A stretch of DNA of 64,000 nucleotides from Bacteroidia bacterium (GTDB taxonomy: Bacteria > Bacteroidota > Bacteroidia > 2-12-FULL-35-15), in the NCBI GenBank assembly GCA_030654175.1, contig JAURXZ010000001.1, positions 186,001 through 250,000 on the forward strand. The letters run 5' to 3'. The translations under genes and the position numbers were made by a program. This document shows positions 36,764-44,853 of the stretch, in pieces (position 1 is the stretch's first letter; the number at the start of each line of letters is the position of its first letter). The notes below the pieces were generated by a model that saw only the letters and a program-made list of their open reading frames with translations, ran no database searches and had not been told where the DNA came from.

Positions 36764-36859
36764 TTGGGCGTTCCCCTTTCTTAAAAGAGAAAGGGGCAGG
36801 CTTTTCACTTCAATCTTTTTGTAAAGGACAAAAAGGATTTTCGTTTCAATCCCTAACGC
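36764..36859 (+). repeat. Structured interspersed repeat, copy E
   Basis: Starts 25 nt after the sucC stop, in sense. Hairpin 1 CCCCTTTCT/AGAAAGGGG, hairpin 2 CTTTTTGT/ACAAAAAG, outer stem GCGTT/AACGC. Confidence 0.85.
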
Positions 36860-36943
36860 AGCATTATCAATAGAAAGAGGCCACGGATTCATTTGAAGAT
36901 AATTCAAAAAGCCTGAGTTTTATATTATCATATTAAAAAAAAG

Positions 36944-36963
36944 GAGATTCAAATTTGAATCTC
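36944..36963. terminator. Bidirectional terminator
   Basis: Perfect palindrome GAGATTCAAATTTGAATCTC flanked by an A run on the left and a T run on the right, between the converging sucC and GH9 genes. Confidence 0.8.
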
Positions 36964-36975
36964 TTTTTTTTGTCA

Positions 36976-39912
36976 TTATTTAACTACTACCAGTTTATTT
37001 GTTATGTTTCCTAAAGGTGTTTTTAGTTCACAAAAATATATACCCTGCCCAAGCTCTGATGAATTCATTTTTACAGAATGATTTCCCGCGGAGATATTTC
37101 CATCAAGGAGAGAAATGATTTTTTTTCCATGAATATCAAATACTTCTAAGGTAACTTTTCCCATTTCAGGTATAGAAAAGTTGATAGTTGTACTTTCGGC
37201 AAATGGATTTGGAAAAGTACTGAGTTTTATTTGGCCGGTTCCTGAACTGCTACTAAAATTATTTATTCCTGTAGTCATTGGCGGGCTTTTGAAAAAAGCG
37301 GATACAACCGAAGTCTGGACCATAGCACCAATATCAAATTCAGTAGCTGCATCGTTTTCCATACAATCAAAATACCTGCGTAATAAAGGATAAGGTTGGT
37401 TTTCATCAACACCTGCCGGGTATAAATTCTCGGCACTTTGCACTTCTAAATTATAGGGGTTCGAAGAATTGAGGTGTGACATAGGGCCATACACCGGAAC
37501 CCCCGGAAATGGGGTAAGTCCTGCGTATGCATGTTCATTGACCAAAGGATTTTTAACAGAGTTACTTCCAAGGCCGGTGATATAGCATAAATCCTGTGGA
37601 TTATTACCGAATTGTGTGTCGAGATTAATTTTGGCATAATCAACGTAACGCTGGTTGCCGGAAATATTATTCCCTGAGAGGTAATGTGCAACAATAAATT
37701 CCCATGAATATCTTGTGGATTGAGCAAATGAACCATAGCCGATCCAGGCGTTAACATCTGTGCGGTTAGCATTGTGGTAGTAATTGGAATCGGTTCGTAC
37801 CACAGAATACGATTCTATAACAGTATTTATATACCAGTTTTTAATTTGAGTAACTGTGTTGGCGTTTACAGGCCAGTTAGTAATAGTGGCATACGCAAGT
37901 GATGCCTCGGTTTGCCTGTGTTTATAATTATATCCCCAGCCTACAGGATTTTGGGCCCAGTAAAATGAAAATAAACTATCATAAACAGGCATACCAGTAC
38001 TCTTATATAATTCGGCTGCAGCCCATGCACGTTCATCTGCATCGCCTTCATCATCGGTATATACACCTGATGAAAAATTTTGAGGTAAATAAAACCCTCC
38101 GGCAGGGGCTTCCGTGGGATGAGCCAACAGGTAAGCCATTGCTCTCTTTGATCTTGCCAGACAGGTATCAGCGTATACCGGCCCAAAAGGGTGGAAGTGA
38201 CGATATGCAGCGGCCATGGAGGCTGCGTAGGTTCCTGTTGCAAAAGTTGTTTTCTCCAAAATATTTCGGGTAGCATTATCCAGATCAGGCATTGTGCTTG
38301 CCCATTGAGAGGATGCAATTAAATGATATACACCTCCATCGGGAGCTTGCATATCTCTTAACCAATCTATTTGCCATTTTGCTTCATCCAATATGTCGGG
38401 CACACCATTGCCGCTTTCTGGAATATTGTGCTCATTGTCTCCGAATTTTTCGGGATACAGGTCGTAGGCAAGAAATAAATAATTCAGTGCGCCTGAAGCT
38501 GTTACTGTATATTTTCCATAATCACCGGCATCGTGCCAACCATGAACTGCATTAACATTTGCACCGATCGGTTCTCCATTATATAGTGGAGAAGATGATT
38601 GTGAAGTATGCGAAGTGCCATCAGTGAGATGACAAGCTCCCCGAGCCCATAGCGGACCGGCATAAGGTGTTGGTAAAGCGGTACCGCAACGTTGGTAGTA
38701 CAAACCTCTGGAACAGTTGTAATATACAGAATCGTAAACAGTACTGCTTATTTTAAACGGGTATGATCGCCCAACACCAGGTACATAAAGAAAATACTTA
38801 CCTGGAGTGGTGAAATTTTGAAAATTACATTCATAAATTTTTTCACCACTTAATCTTGCATCATTTGCCCTGAATACGGGTACTCCTGTATGCATGACAG
38901 CACTTGTAGTTGCATCCCGCACTTCGAAGCTTGTAGGAGTGATCTGCATAAGGCCGGCACTACCCAGATAATTACCGGTATAACCATATTTGGGACTTTG
39001 GGGCAAATAGCCGATCTGATTAACTTTTACTGAGTGGTTGATGTAATTATGGTCATCATACACAAATGAAAATTGTTGAGGAGAAGGGAAATTATTACCG
39101 GCATTGTCTTTAACATTAGTAACAGTGAGTTGATAATGCTTGCCATTTTTCATGTTTGAATTGAAAACCAGGTACAATTCATATTTTACATCCGGATTTG
39201 GGAAATTTTCATCAAAACCAATAACATGATAACGCATGCCCACCTTACTGGGTTGTTGGGCCGTTAAGAAATCCGTATCATCTGTGCTAATAATAGAATA
39301 ATGGTTAAGAACTTTTATATCAGTGGTGTCGTAATTGCCACTTATATCCAAATGAATTGCACGTTCCGAAAGCATTTCATAATTGGTAATTGTATTTGGT
39401 GAAAGATCCATTGCATAAAAGTTATCCGCATGGATCACCTCTGAGGCAGATGCACTTAAATAGATATATTCGATTGCTCCAAGATTATATTGTAGGGTTT
39501 TTAAAGAATCAATTGGGATCTTTACCAATTTGTAAGTACTTGTAAGGACTCCGCCCGGTATATAATTTGCAATATTTATTGTATTGCTGCTGTAAGGCCA
39601 TCCTGTTATAGTTAGGAAGGTTGAGGTAGCAGGAGCATTTGATTTTGCATAAAACCAAAGTTCATCAAACTTTGAAATGTCAACCCTCCACGTATTCTGA
39701 CAATGAAGATCTATACCTGCACCAGCCCATTGGGTGGGATTTCCCTGCAAACAATAGTTGCCTGCATATTGGTTGGTGTTATCTGCGCTTCCGTTACTAA
39801 ACGTACAGCTTCCTATGGAAGGGGTTTCTCCATCCCAAAGTAGAAGGTTTTGTGCTGTTGTTAAACAGGTAATAAATGTAAGGCAAACAACAAGTAGTAA
39901 GTTTTTTTTCAT
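36976..39912 (-). CDS. T9SS-secreted glycoside hydrolase family 9 (endoglucanase)
   Basis: 978 residues. A signal peptide (MKKNLLLVVCLTFITCLTTAQ) is followed by a carbohydrate-binding-like domain, then an N-terminal Ig-like cellulase domain around residues 295-390 (NQIGYLPQSPKYG). The GH9 barrel follows: GWHDAGDYGKY carries the catalytic base aspartates, and FDCMENDAATEFDIG carries the catalytic acid glutamate. The last 80 residues are a T9SS type A sorting domain (STFPNPFAESTTINF ... GIYFCELK). It should cleave beta-1,4-glucan outside the cell. It is a lone gene between sucC and nth. Confidence 0.93.
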   Translation of the reverse strand: MKKNLLLVVCLTFITCLTTAQNLLLWDGETPSIGSCTFSNGSADNTNQYAGNYCLQGNPTQWAGAGIDLHCQNTWRVDISKFDELWFYAKSNAPATSTFLTITGWPYSSNTINIANYIPGGVLTSTYKLVKIPIDSLKTLQYNLGAIEYIYLSASASEVIHADNFYAMDLSPNTITNYEMLSERAIHLDISGNYDTTDIKVLNHYSIISTDDTDFLTAQQPSKVGMRYHVIGFDENFPNPDVKYELYLVFNSNMKNGKHYQLTVTNVKDNAGNNFPSPQQFSFVYDDHNYINHSVKVNQIGYLPQSPKYGYTGNYLGSAGLMQITPTSFEVRDATTSAVMHTGVPVFRANDARLSGEKIYECNFQNFTTPGKYFLYVPGVGRSYPFKISSTVYDSVYYNCSRGLYYQRCGTALPTPYAGPLWARGACHLTDGTSHTSQSSSPLYNGEPIGANVNAVHGWHDAGDYGKYTVTASGALNYLFLAYDLYPEKFGDNEHNIPESGNGVPDILDEAKWQIDWLRDMQAPDGGVYHLIASSQWASTMPDLDNATRNILEKTTFATGTYAASMAAAYRHFHPFGPVYADTCLARSKRAMAYLLAHPTEAPAGGFYLPQNFSSGVYTDDEGDADERAWAAAELYKSTGMPVYDSLFSFYWAQNPVGWGYNYKHRQTEASLAYATITNWPVNANTVTQIKNWYINTVIESYSVVRTDSNYYHNANRTDVNAWIGYGSFAQSTRYSWEFIVAHYLSGNNISGNQRYVDYAKINLDTQFGNNPQDLCYITGLGSNSVKNPLVNEHAYAGLTPFPGVPVYGPMSHLNSSNPYNLEVQSAENLYPAGVDENQPYPLLRRYFDCMENDAATEFDIGAMVQTSVVSAFFKSPPMTTGINNFSSSSGTGQIKLSTFPNPFAESTTINFSIPEMGKVTLEVFDIHGKKIISLLDGNISAGNHSVKMNSSELGQGIYFCELKTPLGNITNKLVVVK

Positions 39913-40118
39913 TTAATCATTAAATTTTGATTTGAGCAGGCAATTTTGGGAGAGTGATTATTGCGGAAGGTACAAAAAAATATTTATATCATTAAATTTC
40001 CTTGTTTTTATAAATAACAATAGAAATGTTGAATTTATTGAGGATTCAGGACTATTGTCTACAAATAATAAAAATGGGTTTATGGAAAGATGTCAGTAAT
40101 TGGGACTGTTTCAATAAA

Positions 40119-40763
40119 TTACTTTTTTTGCAATTTTTCGTAATATTTGCAATAGGCTGTCAATGGGCAAATATCACATTTGGGTGAACGTGCAACACAG
40201 ATATAACGGCCATGTAAAATCAGCCAATGGTGGGCAATGGCTATTTTATCTTTAGGAATATATTTGACCAGCTGTTTTTCAGTTTCTAAGGGGGTTGTTG
40301 AATTAGTGGTTAATCCCAATCGGGCAGCTACTCTAAAAACATGTGTGTCAACAGCCATGGTTGGTTTTTCGTACACAACCGATGCAATTACATTCGCTGT
40401 TTTACGTCCAACCCCTGGTAATTTTTGTAATTCGTTTACATCGGATGGGATCTTCCCTTTAAAATCATCCATCAGCATTTTTGCCATGCCAACAAGATGT
40501 TTGGCTTTATTATTCGGGTAACTGATGCTTTTTATATATTGGAACACTTCGTCACTGCTTGCTGCTGCCATTACTTCAGGCACAGGAAAGGCTTTAAATA
40601 AAGCCGGTGTAACCATGTTTACACGTTTGTCGGTGCATTGTGCAGATAGTATTACTGCTACCAGTAATTGGTAAGGATTTTTATAATGTAATTCTGTTTC
40701 AGCGATCGGTTGATGCTCACTGAAATAGGCTATTACTTTTTCGAAACGTTCTTTTTTTGTCAT
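40119..40763 (-). CDS. nth: Endonuclease III
   Basis: 214 residues, standard length. The helix-hairpin-helix LPGVGRKTANVIASVV contains the catalytic lysine, and VDTHVFRVAARLGL the catalytic aspartate. The C-terminal C-x6-C-x2-C-x5-C (CVARSPKCDICPLTAYC) holds a [4Fe-4S] cluster. It is a DNA glycosylase and AP lyase for oxidised pyrimidines. The leader contains the left CGCAAAG repeat, 12 nt before the start codon, so nth transcription may run from inside or beyond the GxxExxY segment. Confidence 0.97.
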   Translation of the reverse strand: MTKKERFEKVIAYFSEHQPIAETELHYKNPYQLLVAVILSAQCTDKRVNMVTPALFKAFPVPEVMAAASSDEVFQYIKSISYPNNKAKHLVGMAKMLMDDFKGKIPSDVNELQKLPGVGRKTANVIASVVYEKPTMAVDTHVFRVAARLGLTTNSTTPLETEKQLVKYIPKDKIAIAHHWLILHGRYICVARSPKCDICPLTAYCKYYEKLQKK

Positions 40764-40775
40764 TAGCTATGTGTA

Positions 40776-40819
40776 TTTCACGCAAAGAGCGCAAAGTTTT
40801 TTCGCAAAGAACGCCAAGT
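40776..40819. repeat. Left CGCAAAG repeat flanking the GxxExxY gene
   Basis: TTTCACGCAAAGAGCGCAAAG, then TTCGCAAAGAACGCCAAGT. It is the inverted counterpart of the block at 41274-41323. Confidence 0.75.
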
Positions 40820-40866
40820 ATTGGGCTATACTTTACATTCCTTTTGTAGTAATTCTTAGGCACTTT

Positions 40867-41268
40867 TCATGAACCCGACAAAGAAAAAAAATACAAATTA
40901 TTTACAATTCGATGAATTCCGTCTTTAAGTTTGTCAGTATTAAAATTGATCAGTAAACCGAGTTTCGTGTTACTTAATTTCAGATAGGTTAATGTTTGCG
41001 AAAAATGAACAGGTGCTATAGATTCAACAGATTTAATCTCTATAATAACTTTATTTTCAATAAGTAAATCCAGTCTGTAACCATTATCCATGTTTACCTC
41101 CTTGTAAATCAAAGGCATTGGAATCTGCTGTTTAACATCTAATCCAGCTTCTCTTAAATCATAAGCCAGTGCATTTTCATATACAGATTCCAACAAACCT
41201 GGTCCTAGATTTTTATGAAGTTCAATTGCAGCTCCAATTACTTTATATGAAATTTCATTTTCCGTCAT
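40867..41268 (-). CDS. GxxExxY protein (PD-(D/E)XK-fold family)
   Basis: 133 residues. The name motif is G-LLESVY in LGPGLLESVYENAL, residues about 22-35. The putative nuclease core follows: LDLLIENKVIIEIKSVE, a D-x8-E-x-K arrangement. The family is widespread but sporadic, and its function is unproven. Notable context: the gene is enclosed by CGCAAAG inverted repeats on both sides and sits exactly between nth and the E1 gene, as if it had been inserted as a cassette. Its base composition is like its neighbours. Confidence 0.88.
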   Translation of the reverse strand: MTENEISYKVIGAAIELHKNLGPGLLESVYENALAYDLREAGLDVKQQIPMPLIYKEVNMDNGYRLDLLIENKVIIEIKSVESIAPVHFSQTLTYLKLSNTKLGLLINFNTDKLKDGIHRIVNNLYFFSLSGS

Positions 41269-41273
41269 ATAAA

Positions 41274-41323
41274 CTTTTTTCTTTGCGTTCTTTGCGTTTT
41301 TTTTCTTTGCGTCTTTGCGTGAA
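41274..41323. repeat. Right CGCAAAG repeat flanking the GxxExxY gene
   Basis: CTTTGCGTTCTTTGCG, a T run, then CTTTGCGTCTTTGCGTGAA. It ends 8 nt before the E1 stop codon. Confidence 0.75.
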
Positions 41324-41331
41324 CATACAAT

Positions 41332-43329
41332 TTAGTACTTCCACAAATCCACCAATTGTTTCTCAAATCTGGATTTCGCTAAAAAGTTTATTTCAAGATC
41401 AGCATTCATTGGAACGGGAGTATCCAAACTCGCACAACGCATAACAGGTGCATCTAATTTCTCGAAACATTCCTGGGAAATAACAGCAGTAAGTTCACCG
41501 CCAAATCCGCCAAACAAGGTATCTTCATGCAATACAATAGCTTTACCTGTTTTATTCACTGAATTGATGATTGCTTCTTTATCATAAGGTAATAAGGTTC
41601 GTAAGTCTATCAGATCCGCTTTAATTTCAGGATGTTTTTCAAGTATTTCTATTGCCCAATGAACTCCTAAACCATAGGTTACTATTGTAAGATCATCGCC
41701 TTCATAAATTAGTTTTGCTTTTCCGAAAGGGATCGTATAATAATCGTCAGGTACATCACCGGAAAGGCTTCTGTACAATCCTTTATGCTCAAAGAACATA
41801 ACAGGGTTGGGGTCTTCAAAAGCTGTTAATAATAGCCCTTTTGCATCAGTCGGGAAAGCAGGATAAACAACTTTTAATCCGGGTGTATGTGTGAACCAGG
41901 CCTCATTACTTTGTGAATGAAATGGTCCTGCTGCAACGCCTGCACCGGTTGGCATCCGTATCACTACATCCGCATTTTGTCCCCAGCGGTAATGAGATTT
42001 TGCAAGATTGTTAACTATCTGATTAAATCCTTCAGTAACAAAATCGGCAAACTGCATTTCCACCATGGCTTTCATGCCATTAATGGACAATCCAAAACTG
42101 CTGCCAACAATTGCTGCTTCACATAAAGGAGTATTACGCACCCGCTTTTTACCAAATTCTTCAACAAAACCTTCGGTAATTTTAAATACACCACCGTACT
42201 CGGCAATATCCTGTCCCATCAATACTAAATTTTGATGTTTACGCATCGCTAAACGTAATCCGTCAGAAACAGCATCGATAAAGCGTTTGTTAGTGTTACC
42301 GCCTTGTGGTTTAGTCTCGTTTAACTCAAAAGGAAAGTACATATCACGCAACTCTAATTCTGTATTTGGAGGAGGTAATGTTTCTTTAGAAGCGATCTCC
42401 AGACCTGTTTCAATCTCCTCTTTTATTTCAGCACGAAACTCTTCCACCATTTTTTCTGTCAAAACGCCTTCTTCTAAAAGGAATCTTTCATAATTATTCA
42501 AAGGATCTTTTTTACCCCAAATTTCCAATAATTCTTTCGGAACATATTTTGTTCCGGATGCTTCCTCATGTCCGCGCATACGGAAGGTCATCAGTTCCAG
42601 TAAAACAGGATGAGGATTTTTACGAATGGATTCCGCGATGCGTTTAACTGCATCATATACTTCCAACACGTTGTTCCCGTCCACCTGAACCGCTTCCATA
42701 CCATAACCTATGCCTTTATCAATAAATTGTTTGCAACGGAATTGTTCATTACTTGGAGTGGATAAACCGTACCCATTATTTTCAATAGCAAATATTACCG
42801 GCAGGTCCCAAACAGCGGCTACGTTCAGCGATTCATGAAAATCACCTTCACTTGCACCACCATCACCTGTATAAACGAGTGTTACTTTATTGTTTTCTTT
42901 CAATACATTACCCAAAGCAATGCCATCAGCCACGCCTAATTGAGGGCCAAGGTGAGAGATCATTCCAACAATATTATATTCCCGGGTGCCAAAATGAAAA
43001 GAGCGGTCGCGGCCTTTTGTAAAACCACCCGGTTTGCCCTGAAATTGAGAAAATAAACGATTCAAAGGAATATTACGTGAAGTAAATACACCAAGATTAC
43101 GGTGCATAGGCAAAATGAATTCATCCTTTTCCAGAGCCATTGCAGCACCCACAGACCCTGCCTCTTGACCAATTCCAGAAAACCATTTGGAAATCTTTCC
43201 CTGCCGCAACAGTAGCAGCATCTTTTCTTCGATCATACGTGGCTTTAACAGGCCTTTGTAAAGAAAAATTAGGGTGTCATCCTTGTGTTTTTTTCTATCA
43301 TAACGGATAGGAGTTTCTGCTGTGATCAT
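41332..43329 (-). CDS. 2-oxoacid dehydrogenase E1, alpha-beta fusion (branched-chain type)
   Basis: 665 residues, with both E1 subunits in one chain. The alpha part (residues 1 to about 320) has the thiamine diphosphate motif GDGGASEGDFHESLNVA...NN. The beta part (from about 345) has GQDIAEYGGVFKITEGF, PLCEAAIVGSSFGLSINGMKAMVEMQF and EDTLFGGFGGELTA. It decarboxylates a 2-oxoacid and passes the acyl group to lipoyl-E2. The likely E2 is at 10703-12034; no E3 is in the window. The GxxExxY segment begins right after its stop. Confidence 0.92.
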   Translation of the reverse strand: MITAETPIRYDRKKHKDDTLIFLYKGLLKPRMIEEKMLLLLRQGKISKWFSGIGQEAGSVGAAMALEKDEFILPMHRNLGVFTSRNIPLNRLFSQFQGKPGGFTKGRDRSFHFGTREYNIVGMISHLGPQLGVADGIALGNVLKENNKVTLVYTGDGGASEGDFHESLNVAAVWDLPVIFAIENNGYGLSTPSNEQFRCKQFIDKGIGYGMEAVQVDGNNVLEVYDAVKRIAESIRKNPHPVLLELMTFRMRGHEEASGTKYVPKELLEIWGKKDPLNNYERFLLEEGVLTEKMVEEFRAEIKEEIETGLEIASKETLPPPNTELELRDMYFPFELNETKPQGGNTNKRFIDAVSDGLRLAMRKHQNLVLMGQDIAEYGGVFKITEGFVEEFGKKRVRNTPLCEAAIVGSSFGLSINGMKAMVEMQFADFVTEGFNQIVNNLAKSHYRWGQNADVVIRMPTGAGVAAGPFHSQSNEAWFTHTPGLKVVYPAFPTDAKGLLLTAFEDPNPVMFFEHKGLYRSLSGDVPDDYYTIPFGKAKLIYEGDDLTIVTYGLGVHWAIEILEKHPEIKADLIDLRTLLPYDKEAIINSVNKTGKAIVLHEDTLFGGFGGELTAVISQECFEKLDAPVMRCASLDTPVPMNADLEINFLAKSRFEKQLVDLWKY

Positions 43330-43399
43330 ATATTGTTTTAGATTTGAATCACGGTAAAATTATATAAAAAAAACACGCTGTAAAGGGAAATATTTTTTG

Positions 43400-43407
43400 T
43401 AAATTTG
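43400..43407 (+). promoter_or_regulatory. -7 element before the 45-aa gene
   Basis: TAAATTTG fits TAnnTTTG, 23 nt before ATG at 43431. The -33 position reads CTG (43378-43380) at 19-nt spacing. Confidence 0.55.
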
Positions 43408-43430
43408 AAACTCCAAAACCATCATTTTTA

Positions 43431-43568
43431 ATGATCCAGCAAATAGCCATATATATCATTTTAGCCCTTGCTTTGGCTTATGTAATTAGCCGGATATATA
43501 ACAGTATTAAAAAAAAGCAAGCCTGTGGTAAATGTGTATTGATGGAAGCGGCAAAAAAAAGTAAATAA
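43431..43568 (+). CDS. 45-aa single-pass membrane protein, FeoB-associated-like
   Basis: A 45-residue frame starting MIQQIAIYIILALALAYVI, a single membrane helix, followed by a basic segment and C-G-K-C, then KK-rich end. The layout (N-out helix, KKK, then a Cys-x-x-Cys pair) resembles the small FeoB-associated Cys-rich membrane proteins of Bacteroidota, but no feoA or feoB is adjacent. A TAAATTTG -7 element lies just upstream. It precedes the cyclophilin gene by 39 nt, so co-transcription is possible. Confidence 0.65.
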   Translation: MIQQIAIYIILALALAYVISRIYNSIKKKQACGKCVLMEAAKKSK

Positions 43569-43607
43569 GTTTAATAATTTAACAATCAAATTAAAACCAA
43601 ATCTTTT

Positions 43608-44213
43608 ATGAAAAAATCACTTTTAATATTTTCGTTTTTATTAGTTGCATTCAGCAGCTTTGCAGGTAAAGAGAAGAAACCGAAACTGGAAAAAGGTTTG
43701 TATGCCGAAATAGAAACTAACCGCGGGAAAATATTAGTACAATTAGAGTTTGAAAAAACTCCTTTAACGGTTGCAAATTTTGTTGGTCTTGCTGAAGGTA
43801 AAATTAAAAATACTGCAAAAGCAGCCGGTATCCCTTTTTATGATGGATTAAAATTTCATCGTGTTATTGCTAACTTTATGATACAAGGTGGCGATCCATT
43901 GGGTAATGGTATGGGGGCGCCCGGATATTTTTTTAAGGATGAGTGTTTGCCCGAATTGAAATTTACAGGCCCCGGTGTATTGGCTATGGCTAATTCTGGT
44001 CCAAAAACCAACGGAAGTCAGTTTTTTATTACTCACGTTGCTACCCCATGGTTAGATATGAAACATACTATTTTCGGGCATGTGATCAGTGGACAGGATA
44101 TTGTAAATGCGACTGTACAAGGTGATACTATTGTGCATGTGAAAATTATCCGTAAAGGGAAAGCTGCAAAAAAGTTTAAAGCCGACAAAAAATTTGCTGA
44201 ATTGAATGTTTAA
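43608..44213 (+). CDS. Exported cyclophilin-type peptidyl-prolyl isomerase
   Basis: 201 residues. Signal peptide [20 protein letters not shown], then a short lysine-rich segment and a cyclophilin domain: [50 protein letters not shown] (active-site FxRVxxxFMxQGGD), [22 protein letters not shown] and [10 protein letters not shown]. It speeds proline isomerisation during folding, here in the periplasm. The lone structured repeat copy F follows 73 nt after the stop. Confidence 0.95.
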   Translation: MKKSLLIFSFLLVAFSSFAGKEKKPKLEKGLYAEIETNRGKILVQLEFEKTPLTVANFVGLAEGKIKNTAKAAGIPFYDGLKFHRVIANFMIQGGDPLGNGMGAPGYFFKDECLPELKFTGPGVLAMANSGPKTNGSQFFITHVATPWLDMKHTIFGHVISGQDIVNATVQGDTIVHVKIIRKGKAAKKFKADKKFAELNV

Positions 44214-44286
44214 GTGTTTTCAGTTAAGGTTTTTTATTGTTTTTTCTTTTAACAATAATAAATTAAGCATTTTCAATTTATTTCAT

Positions 44287-44392
44287 TTGGGCGTTCCCCT
44301 TTCTTAAAAGAGAAAGGGACCGGGCTTTTCGCTTCAATCTTCCCTTCCGCCAGAGGGCGGAAGGGAAGGATTTACGCTGCAATCCCTAACGC
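44287..44392 (+). repeat. Structured interspersed repeat, copy F
   Basis: In sense after the cyclophilin stop. Hairpin 1 CCCTTTC..GAAAGGG, hairpin 2 CTTCCCTTCCGCC/GGCGGAAGGGAAG, outer GCGTT/AACGC. Confidence 0.85.
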
Positions 44393-44470
44393 AAAATCAG
44401 CGACCTGAGCCTAAATGTTTTTATATAGTTTTCACTGAAACATATTTTTTATTGGCCAACTGCTTGCCTA

Positions 44471-44533
44471 TCAACCAGCAACCAGCAACCATCAACCATC
44501 AACCATCAACCATCAACTATCAACTACCAACTA
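44471..44533. repeat. Heptamer tandem repeat TCAACCA
   Basis: Nine 7-bp units in register: TCAACCA, GCAACCA, GCAACCA, TCAACCA x3, TCAACTA x2, CCAACTA. It ends 8 nt before the YkoF-like ATG, occupying the position of its leader. Confidence 0.85.
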
Positions 44534-44541
44534 AGCTAAAA

Positions 44542-44811
44542 ATGATCGCAACAATTGAAATAAGCATGTATCCTTTAACGGATCAATACAAGCAAAAAAT
44601 AATTGATTTTGTATTACGTTTAAAAGGGAATAAGAATATTCGGGTTGAAGTAATTGGCTTGAGTACACAACTGGTTGGTGAATATAATTTGTTAATGGAA
44701 GTATTAACCAAGGAAATGCGAACCGATTTTGAAAATGGAAAAGCGATGTTTATTTTGAAAATTGCCGGGACTGAAATGACCAAAGAAACGTTGCCTGACG
44801 AATTAAAATAG
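44542..44811 (+). CDS. YkoF-like thiamine/HMP-binding domain protein
   Basis: 89 residues from the ATG giving MIATIEISMYPL. An upstream in-frame start would translate the heptamer repeat and is rejected. One YkoF-type domain is visible: EISMYPLTDQYKQKIIDFV, then VIGLSTQLVGEYNLLMEVLTKEMR and MFILKI. Bacillus YkoF has two such domains and binds thiamine or its hydroxymethylpyrimidine. Here a single domain may dimerise. Ligand binding is not shown. The next gene starts 42 nt later on the same strand. Confidence 0.75.
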   Translation: MIATIEISMYPLTDQYKQKIIDFVLRLKGNKNIRVEVIGLSTQLVGEYNLLMEVLTKEMRTDFENGKAMFILKIAGTEMTKETLPDELK

Positions 44812-44853
44812 ATATTTCAAAGAATTTCTAATATTAAATAATACGCCTGAAAA

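Noticed and set aside
37899-38318. Frames of 124-125 residues on both strands
   Set aside because: Both lie inside the GH9 catalytic domain in other frames and have no protein-like character.
40867-41268. GxxExxY gene as a transposase
   Set aside because: It has neither a DDE nor a HUH or tyrosine or serine recombinase motif; only the nuclease-like core is seen.
44452-44541. N-terminal extension of the YkoF-like protein
   Set aside because: It would translate the heptamer tandem repeat; the family starts at MIATIEISMYPL.
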